This document shows positions 39,449-39,488 of a DNA stretch of 39,488 bases, piece by piece. Where the stretch lies: positions 1 to 39,488 of the forward strand of contig JAFUVB010000089.1 in NCBI GenBank assembly GCA_017471245.1. The letters run 5' to 3'. Within the stretch, counting starts at the first letter, position 1, and each line of letters begins with the position of its first letter. The DNA comes from Prevotella sp. (GTDB lineage Bacteria; Bacteroidota; Bacteroidia; Bacteroidales; Bacteroidaceae). The notes below the pieces were generated by a model, which made no database searches, was not told the origin of the DNA, and was given only the letters and a program-made list of their open reading frames with translations. The translations under genes were made by a program, and so were the position numbers.

Positions 39449-39488
39449 GATGGTGTCATCGGCATAAAACCGTCGTCCACCTTTCTTC

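Noticed and set aside
39371-39488. Open frame from ATG 39371 to the window edge
   Set aside because: The frame passes through the rod 3' strand and the terminator stem-loop, and the short peptide has no recognisable feature. It cannot be fully excluded because the window ends.

Overview
The window is a chromosomal stretch of a member of the Bacteroidales, most likely a Prevotellaceae (Prevotella or a close relative). Several things point there. Promoters fit the Bacteroidetes consensus (TAnnTTTG about 19-21 bp downstream of TTTG). Shine-Dalgarno sites are essentially absent. There is a BspA-type leucine-rich-repeat surface protein with a C-terminus of the kind found in Prevotella, an SDR-type threonine dehydrogenase next to kbl, and many intergenic hairpins built from short tandem repeats. 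No IS element, tRNA or CRISPR array was found.

Layout. 1-360: end of an rRNA operon (23S 3' end, 5S, terminator). 704-4392: a porin-like outer membrane protein, a sensor histidine kinase, and a convergent phosphoethanolamine-transferase-like sulfatase behind a long structured leader. 5218-9755: the housekeeping run yceD-like, rpmF, fabH, era, der and a small lipoprotein. 9766-12754 (minus): MlaE/MlaF-type lipid ABC transporter genes and a thioredoxin-like/esterase-like fusion protein. 12774-15747 (minus): an AT-rich, probably acquired type II restriction-modification pair. 16290-20235: a polysaccharide flippase, divergent from a cytidylyltransferase / PP-loop amidotransferase-like / LicD operon that probably decorates a surface glycan. 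20326-23141: pta and ackA, separated by a GxxExxY gene cassette bounded by inverted repeats. 23245-26179 (minus): LpxH-like, a DUF59 Fe-S assembly factor, radC and a glycosyltransferase. 26341-31414: efp diverges from rpmH, followed by PASTA protein, RluD-type pseudouridine synthase, ddl and an acyltransferase. 31506-35280 (minus): the BspA-like protein, a 49-residue peptide gene behind it, and a ~400-nt leader that looks like an attenuator. 35531-36140 (minus): a small two-gene unit of unknown function. 36397-38736: divergent tdh and kbl, the two steps of threonine degradation to glycine. 38737-39488: repeats and a rod-shaped non-coding RNA candidate.

The most promising undescribed material is non-coding. 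There are two long leaders with mutually exclusive helices (before the BspA gene and before the phosphoethanolamine transferase) and a promoter-rod-terminator RNA at the right end. Two related 22-bp repeat arrays lie 22 kb apart. Among genes, the GxxExxY cassette, the 47-residue/DUF6169-like pair, the thioredoxin-esterase fusion and the cytidylyltransferase-LicD operon deserve attention. All functions are read from sequence by eye; no database search was run.
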